Shown piece by piece: positions 1 through 5,769 of a DNA stretch of 64,000 nucleotides (its first letter is position 1; every line of letters starts with the position of its first letter). This DNA is from Paraburkholderia phenazinium. Its GTDB lineage: Bacteria > Pseudomonadota > Gammaproteobacteria > Burkholderiales > Burkholderiaceae. Where the stretch lies: positions 186,001 to 250,000 of the forward strand of contig NZ_FNCJ01000006.1 in assembly GCF_900100735.1 (NCBI RefSeq). Direction: 5' to 3'. Position numbers and translations under genes: made by a program. The notes below the pieces were generated by a model, which worked only from the letters and a program-made list of their open reading frames with translations, was not told the DNA's origin and did no database searches.

Positions 1-29
1 CGACGGGCGCCCGATCGATCCCGGATCGT

Positions 30-57
30 TTGACAAGCCCCAGTAACCTGCGAAGGT
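30..57 (+). promoter_or_regulatory. Candidate promoter of the three-paralogue operon
   Basis: TTGACA lies at 30-35 and GAAGGT at 52-57, with a 16-bp spacer ending in CTGC. The stretch TTTGACAAGCC is identical to that before the secreted gene at 10325, where the spacer also ends in CTGC. The -10 is weak by sigma70 standards. The call rests on this similarity and on the position 69 bp before the first start codon. Confidence 0.4.
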
Positions 58-85
58 GGTTCTGAACCACCCAGCCGGGTGAACC

Positions 86-99
86 CGTGCCATTGCACG
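86..99. promoter_or_regulatory. Copy 1 of the CGTGCCNTGGCACG-type palindrome
   Basis: The sequence is CGTGCCATTGCACG, one of five related 14-bp palindromes in the accessory region. It lies between the candidate promoter and the ATG at 126. Unlike the other copies it is downstream of the -10, where a bound protein would act as a roadblock. An operator role is inference. Confidence 0.5.
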
Positions 100-125
100 G
101 TATGGACCAACGAGGAGACCGACCC

Positions 126-797
126 ATGGAAAACGAGGAGCACAACGATGCCCTTGACTGCGAGGAAGGGCACTACCCCTACCCGGATGCCTGCGTGAAG
201 CTGGTGATGGGCGTGACGGAGGAGACGGGCTTTCGTTCCGTGCTCGATCCGATGCGATCGATGGTGCTGGTCAGCACGAAGGACGCCGCCGCCGAGGCCT
301 TGTTTAAGCATCGCGTTCCGGGATTCGCACCGCAGGTGGTGTCGTCCCTGGACGATGTGCGCTGGCAGGTCCAGCAGCTTCGCGACATGGAAGCCACCCG
401 GAAGGACGGCTGGTTCCTGCGCAAGCTCCGGGAGCCGCACATGGTGACCTTCCACTGGACCATGGGTGTTCTGCACCGCCGCTTCCTGTTGGCAGGGACG
501 TCGGCCCAGGCCTGCCGCGCCGTGATTCCGCAACCGTACGTGGGCGTTGCCGTGTCCCTGACCGAGCTGGAAGCGCTGCTGGCCCGTATGGAGCGGGCCC
601 GGACCGGCGAGGAGGTGGTTGACTACGCCTGGAGCTACGGCCCCGGTGGGGATTGGCAGCGCAGCGCCGAACGTCGGATCGCGCAATGGACCCCTGAGGA
701 AAAGGCGTGGTCCCACGAACAATACAAGAACTACCTGCGCTATTTCCCCCTAACGGTCAACGAGGAGAAGGTCAACGAGGAGAACCATCATGACTGA
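126..797 (+). CDS. Hypothetical protein, paralogue 1 of 3
   Basis: This is a 223-residue protein of unknown function and the first of three tandem paralogues. Shared blocks are CEEGHYPYPDACVK (12-25), a DDVRWQVQQLR helix (76-86), a HWTMGVLHRRF block (110-120) and LLARMER...TGEE (151-163), followed by YAW. There is no signal peptide or membrane segment, so a cytoplasmic location is likely. ATG 126 is preferred over the GTG at 87 because GAGGAGACC sits just before it and because the palindrome covers 86-99. The last eight bases (ATGACTGA) overlap the start of the next gene, so translation is probably coupled. I recognise no family. The acidic N-terminus and HHD tail do not suggest an enzyme. 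Confidence 0.8.
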   Translation: MENEEHNDALDCEEGHYPYPDACVKLVMGVTEETGFRSVLDPMRSMVLVSTKDAAAEALFKHRVPGFAPQVVSSLDDVRWQVQQLRDMEATRKDGWFLRKLREPHMVTFHWTMGVLHRRFLLAGTSAQACRAVIPQPYVGVAVSLTELEALLARMERARTGEEVVDYAWSYGPGGDWQRSAERRIAQWTPEEKAWSHEQYKNYLRYFPLTVNEEKVNEENHHD

Positions 798-1461
798 TCT
801 GACGAACGCTGTCCGCGACGACGAGACGCTCCTCTGCGAAGAAGGCCACTACCCCTACCCGGATGCCTGCGTAAAGGTGGTGATGGCGCTCGAGCTGGGC
901 GGCCATGCCGACATCGCGCGCCTGGCCACTTTGATCCTCGTCAGCACGAAGGACGATGTGGCCGAGTCCTTGTTCAACAATCGCTACCCGGGCTTCTGCG
1001 CACACACCGTGTCATCGTTGGACGATGTGCGGTGGCAGGTAAAGCAGCTCCGGGAGCTGGACGCGAAGCGTCGGGACGGCTGGCTCATGCGCAAGCTTCG
1101 CAGGCCGTACATGGTCACGTTCCGCTGGACCATGGACGTTCTGCATCGCCGCTTCGTGCTGGCCGTGTCCGCCACGGACGCTCACGACCGCGAGGTCCCC
1201 AGGCCCTACGCGGGCATGGCGATGTCGCTGAGCGACCTTGAAACGCTGCTGGCCCGGATGGAGCGCGTCAAAACCGGCGAGGAGTCCGCCGAATACGCCT
1301 GGGACTTCAGGAAAGGCGGGGATTTCGATCGCCACGCCAAGCGCCGGTGGACCACGATGCCGCCGGAGGAGAAGGCCTGGTACACCGACGCGATCAAGGC
1401 GTTCAAGGAAACGTATCCCGATGAGGTCCGTTCGTCCCACGAGGAGGACCATCATGACTGA
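790..1461 (+). CDS. Hypothetical protein, paralogue 2 of 3
   Basis: This is a 223-residue paralogue of the flanking genes. It shares the YPYPDACVK motif near its N-terminus, the DDVRWQVKQLRELDAKR helix, the TMDVLHRRF block and LLARMERVKTGEE. The start codon lies inside the last codons of the previous gene, with GAGGAGAAC as ribosome binding site. Its own end repeats the same ATGACTGA overlap with the third gene. Repetition of the junction as well as the body points to unequal-crossover duplication of a whole unit. Function is unknown. Confidence 0.8.
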   Translation: MTDLTNAVRDDETLLCEEGHYPYPDACVKVVMALELGGHADIARLATLILVSTKDDVAESLFNNRYPGFCAHTVSSLDDVRWQVKQLRELDAKRRDGWLMRKLRRPYMVTFRWTMDVLHRRFVLAVSATDAHDREVPRPYAGMAMSLSDLETLLARMERVKTGEESAEYAWDFRKGGDFDRHAKRRWTTMPPEEKAWYTDAIKAFKETYPDEVRSSHEEDHHD

Positions 1462-2134
1462 CCTGACGAACCCTGTGCGTGACGCCCAGGCGCCCCTCTG
1501 CGAAGAAGGCGTCTACCCCTACCCCGACGGCTGCGTGAAGCTGGTGATCGGCAACGCTGGCGAGCTTGACGTGCATTCGTCTTTCCAATATGCCCTCCCG
1601 ATGGTGGTGGTCACCTCGCTGGACGACCTGGCGAATGAAAGGTTCCAAGACCACCACCAGGATGCGCGCCCGCAGACCGTGGACGATCTGAACGACGTGC
1701 GTTGGCAGGTCCAGCAGCTCCGTGAGCTGGAGGCCAAACGCACGTCCGGCTGGTTCCTGCGTTGGCTCTTCACCCCGTGCATGGTCGTGCACCGCGGCAC
1801 CATGGGTTCCATGCACCGCCGTTTCCTGCTGGCCCGTAACGCGGTCCATGCTCGACGCTTGGTCATCCGTAGCCCTTACTCCGGGTACGCCCTGACACTC
1901 AAAGAGCTGGAAGCCCTGCTGGCCCGGATGGAGCGCGTGAAGACCGGCGAGGAGCCCGCCGAGTACGCTTGGGATTACAGCGAAGGCGGCGATTTCGATC
2001 AGTCCCTGGACCGTTGGTTTGACGAAGGTCCGCCGGAACACCGCGCGTGGGTGCTGCGCAAGCTGGAGGAGCTGAAGCAGTTCGAAGCGGAGGCCGCGAA
2101 CAACGCCAGCGACGAGCCTCCGCGGTCGGCGTGA
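1454..2134 (+). CDS. Hypothetical protein, paralogue 3 of 3
   Basis: This is the 226-residue third paralogue. ATG 1454 follows GAGGAGGACC and overlaps the previous stop codon by eight bases; the longer open frame upstream only shadows gene 2. It shares YPYPDGCVK, DDVRWQVQQLRELEAKR, the TMGSMHRRF block and LLARMERVKTGEE. It diverges most in the segment between the N-terminal motif and the helix, where genes 1 and 2 share LVSTKD, and at the C-terminus (an Ala/Glu-rich end). A symmetrical hairpin follows at 2155. Function is unknown. Confidence 0.8.
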   Translation: MTDLTNPVRDAQAPLCEEGVYPYPDGCVKLVIGNAGELDVHSSFQYALPMVVVTSLDDLANERFQDHHQDARPQTVDDLNDVRWQVQQLRELEAKRTSGWFLRWLFTPCMVVHRGTMGSMHRRFLLARNAVHARRLVIRSPYSGYALTLKELEALLARMERVKTGEEPAEYAWDYSEGGDFDQSLDRWFDEGPPEHRAWVLRKLEELKQFEAEAANNASDEPPRSA

Positions 2135-2154
2135 CGTGACGGAGTTGCATGACG

Positions 2155-2176
2155 AACGGGGCCCGAGGGCCCCGTT
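2155..2176. terminator. Hairpin between convergent genes
   Basis: AACGGGGCC and GGCCCCGTT form a 9-bp perfect stem around a short loop. It lies between the rightward paralogue operon (stop at 2134) and the leftward transpeptidase gene (stop at 2202). Only short T runs follow, so it may serve both strands as a weak terminator. Confidence 0.6.
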
Positions 2177-2201
2177 GTGCTTTCCTGGTGCCTCTGCCTG
2201 C

Positions 2202-3125
2202 TCAGCAGAGCTTTCCGCTCAGGAACCCGGAGGCCTGCTGCCACTTTTTGTCGTTGTAGTACGAGAACAGGTAAGCCCCCTTCTTCAGACTGTTGATCAT
2301 CGGAACGATGACGCCCCGCTGCACCGCGGCGCAGCCCTCGGATTGGGACACGTGGCCCGTAGCCGCCCGCTCGTCGTTCACGTAGTCGGTCCCGTGCAGC
2401 CAGATGCCCCGCTCCACCGCGTTGTCGTTCAACCCGTGTTCCAGGCCGACCATCGACATCGCGGGACCGAACTGGCTCTGAAACGGCGTCTGCAGTTCGA
2501 AGAGCCCCAGGCTGGACTGGTTGCTGTCGGGCGAGTTGGAGAACGACCGGGCGTAGAGCCCCGTGCCGGATCCCCGCCCGTGCAGGACGTACTCGTTCCA
2601 GAGCAGCGTGCCGTTGCGCAGGTCGAAGACCCACAGCCGGCGCGCGGTGCTGGGCAGGCTGTAGTCGATCACCACCAGGCGGTCCTTGTCCCCGTAATGC
2701 TTCGCGGCGCAGGCCATCGCCCGCATGGCCAGGTGCAGGGCCTCGGGGTTGAGCGTGGGCGCCAGCGCCTGCAGCCGCTCCTCGCTGACGCGCAACGCGT
2801 CGGCGGAGCGCACCGTGACCGGCATGCCGTCCAGGGTGGGACCGAACGCCAGGCTGAGCCGCTGAGGCATGCTCTCGAACCGCGTGAAGCGGGACGACGG
2901 ATCCACCATGGGTGCCACGGGAGCGACGATCGGCTGCGGGACGTCGAAATCGGTGGGGGCATCGACCAGCGTTTCAGGGCTGGCCATGGGGGCGACGATT
3001 GCCCCGGCGTGTGGGTGCCGTGGCACGGCCCCACCGCACGGGGCCTGGATCATCAGGAACGCTGCCGTGCAAGCTGCGGTGAACGCCACCAGACGGTGGG
3101 CATGGGTTTTGAGCGTGGGGTTCAA
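2202..3125 (-). CDS. Secreted L,D-transpeptidase-like protein (YkuD_2 family)
   Basis: This is a 307-residue protein with a signal peptide; the hydrophobic core runs LVAFTAACTAAFLMI. The C-terminal half matches what I know of the murein L,D-transpeptidase catalytic domain (YkuD_2). It has LHGRGSG, FSNSPDSNQSSLGLF, GLEHGLND, a catalytic-type His in GIWLHGTDYV (about residue 244) and the nucleophile Cys in SQSEGCAA (about 265). Such enzymes cross-link or modify peptidoglycan in the periplasm. The start is TTG at 3125, six bases after a perfect GGAGG; the upstream GTG at 3200 falls in a hairpin and would put about 25 polar residues before the signal peptide. It lies in the accessory island, so it may act with the neighbouring surface proteins. 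Confidence 0.8.
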   Translation of the reverse strand: MNPTLKTHAHRLVAFTAACTAAFLMIQAPCGGAVPRHPHAGAIVAPMASPETLVDAPTDFDVPQPIVAPVAPMVDPSSRFTRFESMPQRLSLAFGPTLDGMPVTVRSADALRVSEERLQALAPTLNPEALHLAMRAMACAAKHYGDKDRLVVIDYSLPSTARRLWVFDLRNGTLLWNEYVLHGRGSGTGLYARSFSNSPDSNQSSLGLFELQTPFQSQFGPAMSMVGLEHGLNDNAVERGIWLHGTDYVNDERAATGHVSQSEGCAAVQRGVIVPMINSLKKGAYLFSYYNDKKWQQASGFLSGKLC

Positions 3126-3194
3126 TCGATCCTCCAAAGGTGTGGTGGTGCGCCTCCTTGTGGTGTTGTTGGGCGACGGCGGGTGAAGCGAAAC

Positions 3195-3216
3195 GGGCAC
3201 CGGAGCGACGGTGCCC
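3195..3216 (-). terminator. Hairpin after the leftward hypothetical gene
   Basis: GGGCACCG and CGGTGCCC form an 8-bp perfect stem with a 6-nt loop, nine bases beyond the stop codon at 3225. On the minus strand it is followed by GTTTCG, so it is at best a weak terminator. It could also be an attenuating structure in the leader of the transpeptidase gene. Confidence 0.45.
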
Positions 3217-3224
3217 AGGGTGGT

Positions 3225-3722
3225 TCAACGGATGCTGAACCGGCGACGCGGGCGGTACTCCTCGAGCCCGTTGTCCTGCTGGTAATCCAGGCTTCCCGGC
3301 TTGTTGTGGCGCATGACGCTTGCGGTCGGGCCTGCCCCCGGGCGTTCCGCCAGGTCGAGCCGGCGGATGGTGATCGGTGCTGCGCTGGTGCTGGGCTCGG
3401 CCTCGCGTGCTGCGTCGATGCGCTGCCCACGGTTGGCCTGCACGTCCTTCATGCTGAAACGCTTGCGCTCACCGGGAGCGGGCTGCGCCTCGTTCGCGGG
3501 ATTGACGCGCGGCAGTGGCCGGATCGGGACGATCACCGGGGCGGGCTGCACGGGTCGAGCCATAAGGCTCTCGAGCATGGCGGCCATGAAAACGATCCGC
3601 AGAATCTCGTCGATCATGTCCATCATCGATTCGAAGGCGAGCTGAGCCTCGCTTTTCGGCTCGTCGGGGTTCATCTCGGTGGTCCATCGTGCGATGGCGC
3701 TGAGCGATTCAAACAGCAGCAT
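3225..3722 (-). CDS. Hypothetical protein
   Basis: This 165-residue protein is of no family I recognise. The N-terminal third is helical and Met-rich (MMDMIDEILRIVFMAAMLESLM, positions split here only for description: about 33-54), which could be an amphipathic or membrane-associated helix. The rest is rich in Pro, Arg and Ala and probably disordered, ending in RRRFSIR. ATG 3722 follows AGGAA. It precedes the L,D-transpeptidase gene on the same strand with a hairpin between them, and it diverges from the outer-membrane protein gene at 3981. Confidence 0.55.
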   Translation of the reverse strand: MLLFESLSAIARWTTEMNPDEPKSEAQLAFESMMDMIDEILRIVFMAAMLESLMARPVQPAPVIVPIRPLPRVNPANEAQPAPGERKRFSMKDVQANRGQRIDAAREAEPSTSAAPITIRRLDLAERPGAGPTASVMRHNKPGSLDYQQDNGLEEYRPRRRFSIR

Positions 3723-3864
3723 GGTCGGTTCCTGGGGGGGTGGGCGTGTGGGGTGTCGGTCTTTTGAGATCTTCTACGTCCACCTTGGCATAACCGACCA
3801 GCAAGTCAACCCTCTGAGCCCTTGATTTCCAAGGATTTCCCAGATTTATTTGAAACGGCCTATC

Positions 3865-3878
3865 CGTGCATTGGCACG
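3865..3878. promoter_or_regulatory. Copy 2 of the CGTGCCNTGGCACG-type palindrome
   Basis: The sequence is CGTGCATTGGCACG. It lies 24 bp upstream of the -35 box of the outer-membrane protein gene and in the divergent region shared with the leftward gene at 3722, so one bound protein could act on both. The regulatory role is inferred from its recurrence. Confidence 0.55.
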
Positions 3879-3902
3879 GGTTATTTTTCTCGCCCAGATG
3901 GG

Positions 3903-3930
3903 TTGACTGCAGCCAATGCTCTGCTATGGG
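3903..3930 (+). promoter_or_regulatory. Promoter of the outer-membrane barrel gene
   Basis: TTGACT lies at 3903-3908, followed by a 16-bp spacer ending in CTGC and then TATGGG at 3925-3930. This gives an extended -10 (TGCTATGGG). The block CTGCTATGGGT recurs at the promoter before 10325, which supports the call. The start codon is about 50 bp downstream. Confidence 0.6.
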
Positions 3931-3980
3931 TGTACGGGTCGGGTCCTCTGAGACCCTTGTCGTCACGGGAGGAGACCCAA

Positions 3981-4787
3981 ATGACGCGAACGAACCGATA
4001 CCGGTTGAAGCAGCTCGGCGCCCTGTCGCTGGTTGCCCTGACCACCCTCACCGCCCTGCCTGCTTTCGCCCAGAGCGATGCAGAGCGCAACGTTATGGTC
4101 AGCAACGGTCAACGCCCGGAAAGTGTGGTGAGCCAACTCGACCAGGACGGGGACATCCCCACGAGCACTTTTCAAGCGCCGGCCGAGTCCAACACGGGTC
4201 CGGACATCGCCCCGTCCCAGGAACACCTTCTCGGATCCGTCTCGAGCCCGCTTTTCAACTGGATGGACAACGGGAAGCCGTGGCGCAACTACCTCGCTGT
4301 GAACATGGCGTCGATCCACTTCAACCGCGGGGTGCGTGCCGAGTACCACTACAAAGAGTTCAACCCTGGTATCGGCTACGAACGTTCGAACGGGGACTAT
4401 GGTGTCGCGATTGGTGGTTATCGGAACAGCCTTGGCGTCGAATCGAAGTATGTCCTCTTCATCGCCACGCCGGCGCATCTTGCGGTCGGGTCTGGAAGCA
4501 ACCAGGTGGTGTTCAGCGCTGGCGGTGCCGTCGGTGGAATCACGGGTTACGTCAAGCGATCGACCTACACACAAAGCTACCGGCAAGTCATCCCGGGCGA
4601 GAGCCCTCAGATCGTCCAGCGGACCCGTCAAGTGTCCACCACGAGCCCCCGCCCCATCATTCCCGCCGTCGGTGCGGTCCTGACCGCCGAATGGGGCCTG
4701 TGGCGCCTGCGCGCCTTCCTGGTGCCCAGCGTCCACAGCCTCGATGTGGATGGGTTTAGCGGGTTCCAGCTCGAACGCGGGTTCTGA
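3981..4787 (+). CDS. Predicted outer-membrane beta-barrel protein
   Basis: This is a 268-residue exported protein of unknown function. A clear signal peptide ends at LPAFA (about residue 30). A polar linker to about residue 85 is followed by alternating hydrophobic/polar stretches that look like beta strands, such as YLAVNMASIHFNR, RAEYHYKEFNPGIGYER, YGVAIGGYRNS, SKYVLFIATPAHLAVG and LWRLRAFLVPSVH. The protein ends in a terminal Phe (QLERGF), as many outer-membrane barrels do. ATG 3981 is chosen over the longer frame because of the signal peptide and the GGAGGAGACC before it. The size would suit an 8- to 10-strand barrel. No enzymatic residues can be assigned. Confidence 0.7.
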   Translation: MTRTNRYRLKQLGALSLVALTTLTALPAFAQSDAERNVMVSNGQRPESVVSQLDQDGDIPTSTFQAPAESNTGPDIAPSQEHLLGSVSSPLFNWMDNGKPWRNYLAVNMASIHFNRGVRAEYHYKEFNPGIGYERSNGDYGVAIGGYRNSLGVESKYVLFIATPAHLAVGSGSNQVVFSAGGAVGGITGYVKRSTYTQSYRQVIPGESPQIVQRTRQVSTTSPRPIIPAVGAVLTAEWGLWRLRAFLVPSVHSLDVDGFSGFQLERGF

Positions 4788-4789
4788 TC

Positions 4790-4803
4790 CGTGCCCTGGC
4801 ACG
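4790..4803. promoter_or_regulatory. Copy 3 of the CGTGCCNTGGCACG-type palindrome
   Basis: The sequence is CGTGCCCTGGCACG, a perfect palindrome apart from the centre. It lies two bases after the stop codon of the barrel gene and 136 bp before the start of the 49-residue membrane peptide. Confidence 0.55.
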
Positions 4804-4805
4804 AC

Positions 4806-4846
4806 CATGACGGGCCAACCTTGACTTTTCCGGTTGGCCCGTCATG
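4806..4846 (+). terminator. 15-bp perfect inverted repeat after the barrel gene
   Basis: CATGACGGGCCAACC and its exact complement flank an 11-nt loop (TTGACTTTTCC). The stem is long enough to act as a terminator for the gene ending at 4787, although no T run follows. The loop contains TTGACT, with CATGGT 16 bp further on, matching the island promoter layout, so the element might double as the promoter of the 4940 gene. Confidence 0.55.
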
Positions 4847-4939
4847 GTGAGCTGCACCAGGTGAACCGCCCAAGGGTGGCCACCAACGGGATGTCCACCC
4901 CGCCCCGTGGATCACGTTGTTGCTGAGGAGGATTTCCCG

Positions 4940-5089
4940 ATGAAGACCTTGCCCATGGCCATTCTGGTCACCCTGACCGCCTACGCCGGCTTCGCCAGCC
5001 TGGCGATCGCCACGCGGATCACCCCGTTCGCCTACGTTCTCGGTGCTGCCGCCGTACCGGTGGTGCAGGTGCTCCACCTGATGCACTGA
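4940..5089 (+). CDS. Small membrane protein (49 residues)
   Basis: ATG 4940 follows AGGAGGATTTCCCG, a strong ribosome binding site. The 49-residue product is hydrophobic almost throughout, with two probable membrane segments (about 5-25 and 30-46: AILVTLTAYAGFASLAIA, then FAYVLGAAAVPVVQVLHL). No family is recognised. It could be a small inner-membrane protein or a toxin-like peptide. The strong binding site and its position in the island regulon argue that it is real. Confidence 0.55.
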   Translation: MKTLPMAILVTLTAYAGFASLAIATRITPFAYVLGAAAVPVVQVLHLMH

Positions 5090-5140
5090 CGGACCCGGCG
5101 GCCCCCCGATCACAACCCACAACCATCCGAGGAGACCACC

Positions 5141-5339
5141 TTGAAAAGACCATCATGACCGCGGCCCTGCTCGCCTTGTCGCTTTTCGGTGTTGCCCACG
5201 GCTCGATGGGACGTACGCGAACGTGTGGGCGTACGAAAAGGCCGCGGTCCCCGTGATCGACGCGCCCTACGTCGCCGGGGCCACGCCGCTTTCGAACGTC
5301 GTGCAGTGGTCCCAGGAGGCGCTGTTCGTCCGCTACTGA
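5141..5339 (+). pseudogene. Small secreted protein gene broken by two 1-base losses
   Basis: A ribosome binding site (GAGGAGACC) precedes TTG 5141, but the frame stops after five codons. Adding one A to the AAAA run near 5144 gives a normal signal peptide (LKKTIMTAALLALSLFGVAHG). This frame breaks again near 5205, and adding one G there restores DGTYANVWAYEKAAVPVID and then ...QEALFVRY with a stop at 5337-5339. The repaired product is about 66 residues and exported. Both changes are at homopolymers, so either the gene is decaying or the assembly has indel errors. Programmed frameshifting is less likely because two events would be needed. An intact short frame from ATG 5155 covers only the signal peptide. 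Confidence 0.6.
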
Positions 5340-5372
5340 GCATCCCTGCAGGACCATGCCGCAGGATGCACC

Positions 5373-5393
5373 AACGCCCCGATCCCGGGGCGT
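5373..5393 (+). terminator. Hairpin terminator after the small-gene cluster
   Basis: AACGCCCC and GGGGCGTT form the stem around GATCCC, and the second arm runs on into TTT. The same AACGCCCC/GGGGCGTT stem reappears at 10938-10963. Confidence 0.65.
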
Positions 5394-5625
5394 TTCCCAT
5401 GGCGAGGCCAAGGGCTGTGCGCTCTCCCCCACCCCTGGCCGCTTGCGCGTCCCATCCTCCCGCTGCGCGCTTTGTCGCCAGGGCGGTGCTGCTGTCCCAC
5501 CGGGCACGGGCCGGAGGCGACCGGATGCCCGGCATCCAGGGTTTTGACGTTCGCATGCGTGCCAGAACCTACTGACAGCCCCGCAAAATCGGGCAGATTC
5601 CTCCTTGAATCCACTCGGTTACATG

Positions 5626-5639
5626 CGTGCTATGGCACG
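5626..5639. promoter_or_regulatory. Copy 4 of the CGTGCCNTGGCACG-type palindrome
   Basis: The sequence is CGTGCTATGGCACG. It lies 45 bp upstream of the -35 box of the autotransporter promoter, a position typical of an activator or upstream operator. Confidence 0.55.
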
Positions 5640-5684
5640 GCTTCAGTGTTTGTCGTTAATCTGCATCTTTTCGTGCTTTCAGGC

Positions 5685-5712
5685 TTGACAGCCTCGTCCG
5701 ACCCACTAGGTT
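5685..5712 (+). promoter_or_regulatory. Promoter of the autotransporter gene
   Basis: TTGACA lies at 5685-5690 and TAGGTT at 5707-5712, with a 16-bp spacer as in the other island promoters. The start codon is about 57 bp downstream, preceded by CTGAGGAGGAGA. Confidence 0.5.
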
Positions 5713-5769
5713 GGTCCAGGCACGCCCCACGCCTGCACATCCACAACCATCCTGAGGAGGAGACACCCC

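Larger units (their letters stand above)
5340..5769 (+). other. 430-bp non-coding region before the autotransporter
   Basis: It holds a terminator-like hairpin (5373-5393), palindrome copy 4 (5626-5639), a promoter (5685-5712) and the leader of the autotransporter gene. The stretch from about 5394 to 5625 has open frames on both strands, but none has a convincing ribosome binding site or protein-like composition. I see nothing further there. Confidence 0.5.

Noticed and set aside
3015..3026. GTGCCGTGGCAC, similar to the island palindrome
   Set aside because: It lies inside the transpeptidase coding region, lacks the outer C of the motif on one side, and has no promoter beside it.
5155..5256. 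Intact 33-codon frame from ATG 5155 as a real small gene
   Set aside because: Only its signal-peptide part is protein-like; the Arg-rich end looks like out-of-frame reading of the broken gene.
3865..5639. TGGCACG in the palindromes as a sigma54 -24 box
   Set aside because: No GC at the proper -12 distance follows in any copy, and a sigma70-like pair is present instead.
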